This document shows positions 8,561-10,131 of a DNA stretch of 10,131 nt, one piece after another. Positions within the stretch are counted from its first letter, which is position 1; every line of letters begins with the position of its first letter. The position numbers and the translations under genes were made by a program. The notes beneath the pieces were generated by a model. The model ran no database searches and had not been told where the DNA came from. It saw only the letters and a list, made by a program, of their open reading frames with translations. Source of the stretch: Neocallimastix lanati (nom. inval.) (Eukaryota; Neocallimastigomycota; Neocallimastigomycetes; Neocallimastigales; Neocallimastigaceae); the NCBI GenBank assembly GCA_016946835.1, contig JACVTC010000756.1, positions 1 to 10,131 of the forward strand, written 5' to 3'.

Positions 8561-8735
8561 ATTTAAAAAATTATTCATTTTACCTTGTCTATATTATATA
8601 TATATTATAATTATTATTTTCTTTATTTTTTTTTTTTTTTTTTATATGTATTTTTAATATTTTATTTTATTGGTAACAACTGATATTGAAAAAATTTATC
8701 TAATTTATACTAATGCAATGATTTTATTTAAACAA

Positions 8736-8828
8736 AGAATAAAATAATATATTAAATAAAATGAAATTAATTTACAAATAATAAAAGAATAAAATATATT
8801 ATATTAAGATTAATTTGCAAATAATAAA
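8736..8828 (+). repeat. Tandem duplication, about 50 and 43 bp
   Basis: Copy 1 (8736-8785) and copy 2 (8786-8828) both start AGAATAAAAT and end ATTAATTTRCAAATAATAAA. Copy 2 lacks several bases in the middle. Confidence 0.8.
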
Positions 8829-8879
8829 ATATCATAATACATATAATTTAAAGCAAATTTAATTAACTTCATATTTAAA

Positions 8880-9340
8880 GAATTCACATCCTATTCTAAC
8901 ATTCCTCTTCAGGACTAGAATATTTTTCTGGTTAAATATTTGAACTGTAAAAAGCAGTCATTTTTGATACATTAAATACTTCAGTTAGCGTAATATATGT
9001 CAGAATGTTCTTTTTTTTTTTTAATTTATTCCATATTTACTTTTTTATTTTTTATATTGTCTTTATTGAATTGATTTTATTTTTATATGTCTTAATTTAT
9101 TATTTAGTTCAACATTATCTATAATTGTTCTACTTTCTAATATTAATTAATATTAGTTTTTATTCATTAATGCATTGTAAACACAATCATCAATATTTTG
9201 TTTATTTGCTTTACAAATATCACAATAACTGGATCTTTGAGTGGAATACCCTTTGAATTTTGTAAGACAATTTCCAGTATTTATGTTTTTCAATATATTC
9301 CAAGTCCATAATTTCATTGTCATAATCAATTTTATAATTT
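8880..9340 (-). pseudogene. Unidentified interrupted coding island with Cys-rich piece
   Basis: Composition is visibly less A/T-extreme than the surroundings. The minus strand is open from 9341 to 9153, with an ATG at 9323 giving 56 codons. This piece contains four Cys spaced C-x14-C-x2-C-x9-C (GNC ... YCDICK ... DDCVYN), suggesting a zinc-binding or disulfide-rich fragment. An overlapping frame reads DYDNEIMDLEYIEKHKYW (about 9326-9273). Downstream pieces read TIIDNVELNNKLRHIKIK (about 9133-9080), ITLTEVFNVSKMTAFYSSNI (about 8992-8930) and, after a TAA, PEKYSSPEEEC (about 8929-8897). Stops and frame changes separate the pieces. I do not recognise the family; it could be a relic or a few exons of an A/T-rich gene. 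Confidence 0.35.
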
Positions 9341-9520
9341 TTTATTTTATTTATTTTATATTATTTTATTTCATTCATCTGTATTTTCTATTTATATTTC
9401 CACCATTTATTTTATTTTATTTAATTTAATTTTATTTAATTTTTATTATATTCATTTTCTATTATCTATTTTATAATTGTATCATATTAATAAAAATTAT
9501 TTAATAATAATAATAACAAA
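9341..9520. other. T-rich low-complexity spacer
   Basis: TTTTATTTTATT-type repeats on the plus strand (about 9338-9445); no gene. Confidence 0.6.
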
Positions 9521-9522
9521 AA

Positions 9523-9547
9523 TAACAACAACAACAACAACAACAAC

Positions 9548-9628
<81 letters not shown>

Positions 9629-9634
9629 TAATAA
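9523..9634 (+). repeat. Compound microsatellite (CAA)n(TAA)n
   Basis: About nine CAA units (9524-9549) pass without a break into more than twenty TAA units (to about 9624) and an imperfect tail. It is not inside any open reading frame I can support, so it is treated as non-coding. Confidence 0.9.
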
Positions 9635-10131
9635 TTGATAAGTTTCTCTCTTAACACACTAGTTAAAAGAAAAATTTATACAAACGAGACCACTTTATTA
9701 CTTATTAAAGTATTTGTAAAGTGACCTTTATTATTTATATTTACCCTTTATATATAAATAATAGTTTTTAATATATTTAATGTAAACTACAAATAAAAAT
9801 AAAATTATTTTATAAATAATACTAATAATTAATAAACACGTATTATTAATTATACTAGTTAATTTTATATATTTTATTTTGTAATATTAATATTTCATTA
9901 TTAAATTTTCTCTTTCTTTTCTTTTGTTTACTTTTCTTCTCTTCTTCAAAATAAACAAAAGACTTGTTATTTATTATAATTATTAAAGAACAAATTTTTA
10001 AATTATTTTATATATTTTTAATATATTTATAATTTCTTAATTAGCTTAAATTATTAATAAATTTATATTTATATTCATGAAAATACAATTTGTATACATT
10101 AAAATATTTTATTTATTATTAAATTAGTTAT
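9635..10131. other. Right-end A/T-rich DNA, no gene seen
   Basis: No coding segment was found. A richer patch at 9640-9730 has a 7-bp hairpin (CACTTTA 9691-9697 with TAAAGTG 9717-9723). A CT-rich tract at 9907-9947 is the other noticeable element. Confidence 0.6.
9907..9962 (+). repeat. CT-rich tract with 11-bp inverted repeat
   Basis: The plus strand is almost all C/T from 9907 to 9947, interrupted by GTTTA. TCTTTTGTTTA (9920-9930) and TAAACAAAAGA (9952-9962) are exact reverse complements around a 21-nt loop. CT-rich blocks are common just upstream of fungal transcription starts, so this may be promoter DNA of a gene to the right, but no such gene is in view. Confidence 0.4.

Noticed and set aside
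9241-9429. 62-codon plus-strand open frame starting MEYPLNFV
   Set aside because: Its first half lies opposite the better coding-like minus-strand frame and its second half is a TTTTATTT repeat.
9691-9723. 7-bp hairpin CACTTTA/TAAAGTG as a transposon terminal repeat
   Set aside because: Too short, and no matching partner or target-site duplication was seen elsewhere in the window.
1-10131. tRNA, rRNA, CRISPR arrays, bacterial operons or ribosome-binding sites
   Set aside because: No cloverleaf, rRNA-like or spacer-repeat pattern was seen; the introns and composition are eukaryotic.

Overview
The window is an extremely A/T-rich eukaryotic sequence full of homopolymer runs, di- to tetranucleotide repeats and short GT..AG introns. 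Together with a fungal-type receptor/RGS fusion gene, this points to an anaerobic gut fungus (Neocallimastigomycota). That assignment is inference from composition, gene structure and protein architecture, not a database match; another A/T-rich protist or fungus is possible.

Region 1-3268 (minus strand) holds the one gene I can reconstruct with confidence. Twelve small exons, joined through phase-consistent GT..AG introns of about 93-267 bp, encode an N-terminal seven-transmembrane receptor-like domain followed by a C-terminal RGS (regulator of G-protein signalling) domain. The 3' end runs off the left edge of the window. No single open reading frame covers it: the exons are mostly 21-344 nt and the introns are packed with poly(A/T), (TAA)n, (TTAA)n and (TAAA)n. 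The seventh membrane helix is interrupted by a one-base frame slip at a seven-base A run (914-920 on the plus strand), which could be a sequence error or a real lesion.

Region 3269-7560 has no recognisable gene. It is low-complexity DNA with an imperfect hairpin upstream of the receptor gene, a T18/A43 homopolymer pair, a long TTA/TTAT tract, a perfect 32-bp palindrome, purine-only and pyrimidine-only tracts, and several short tandem duplications.

Region 7589-8240 (plus) looks like a decayed coding relic whose second half resembles ankyrin repeats. Region 8375-8830 contains two different tandem duplications. Region 8880-9340 (minus) is a richer-complexity island with interrupted, Cys-containing reading frames of unknown origin. 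The right end carries a (CAA)n(TAA)n compound microsatellite and a CT-rich tract with an 11-bp inverted repeat.

Only one functional system is visible: a membrane receptor fused to its own G-alpha GTPase-activating domain. Everything to its right reads as intergenic DNA with gene relics.
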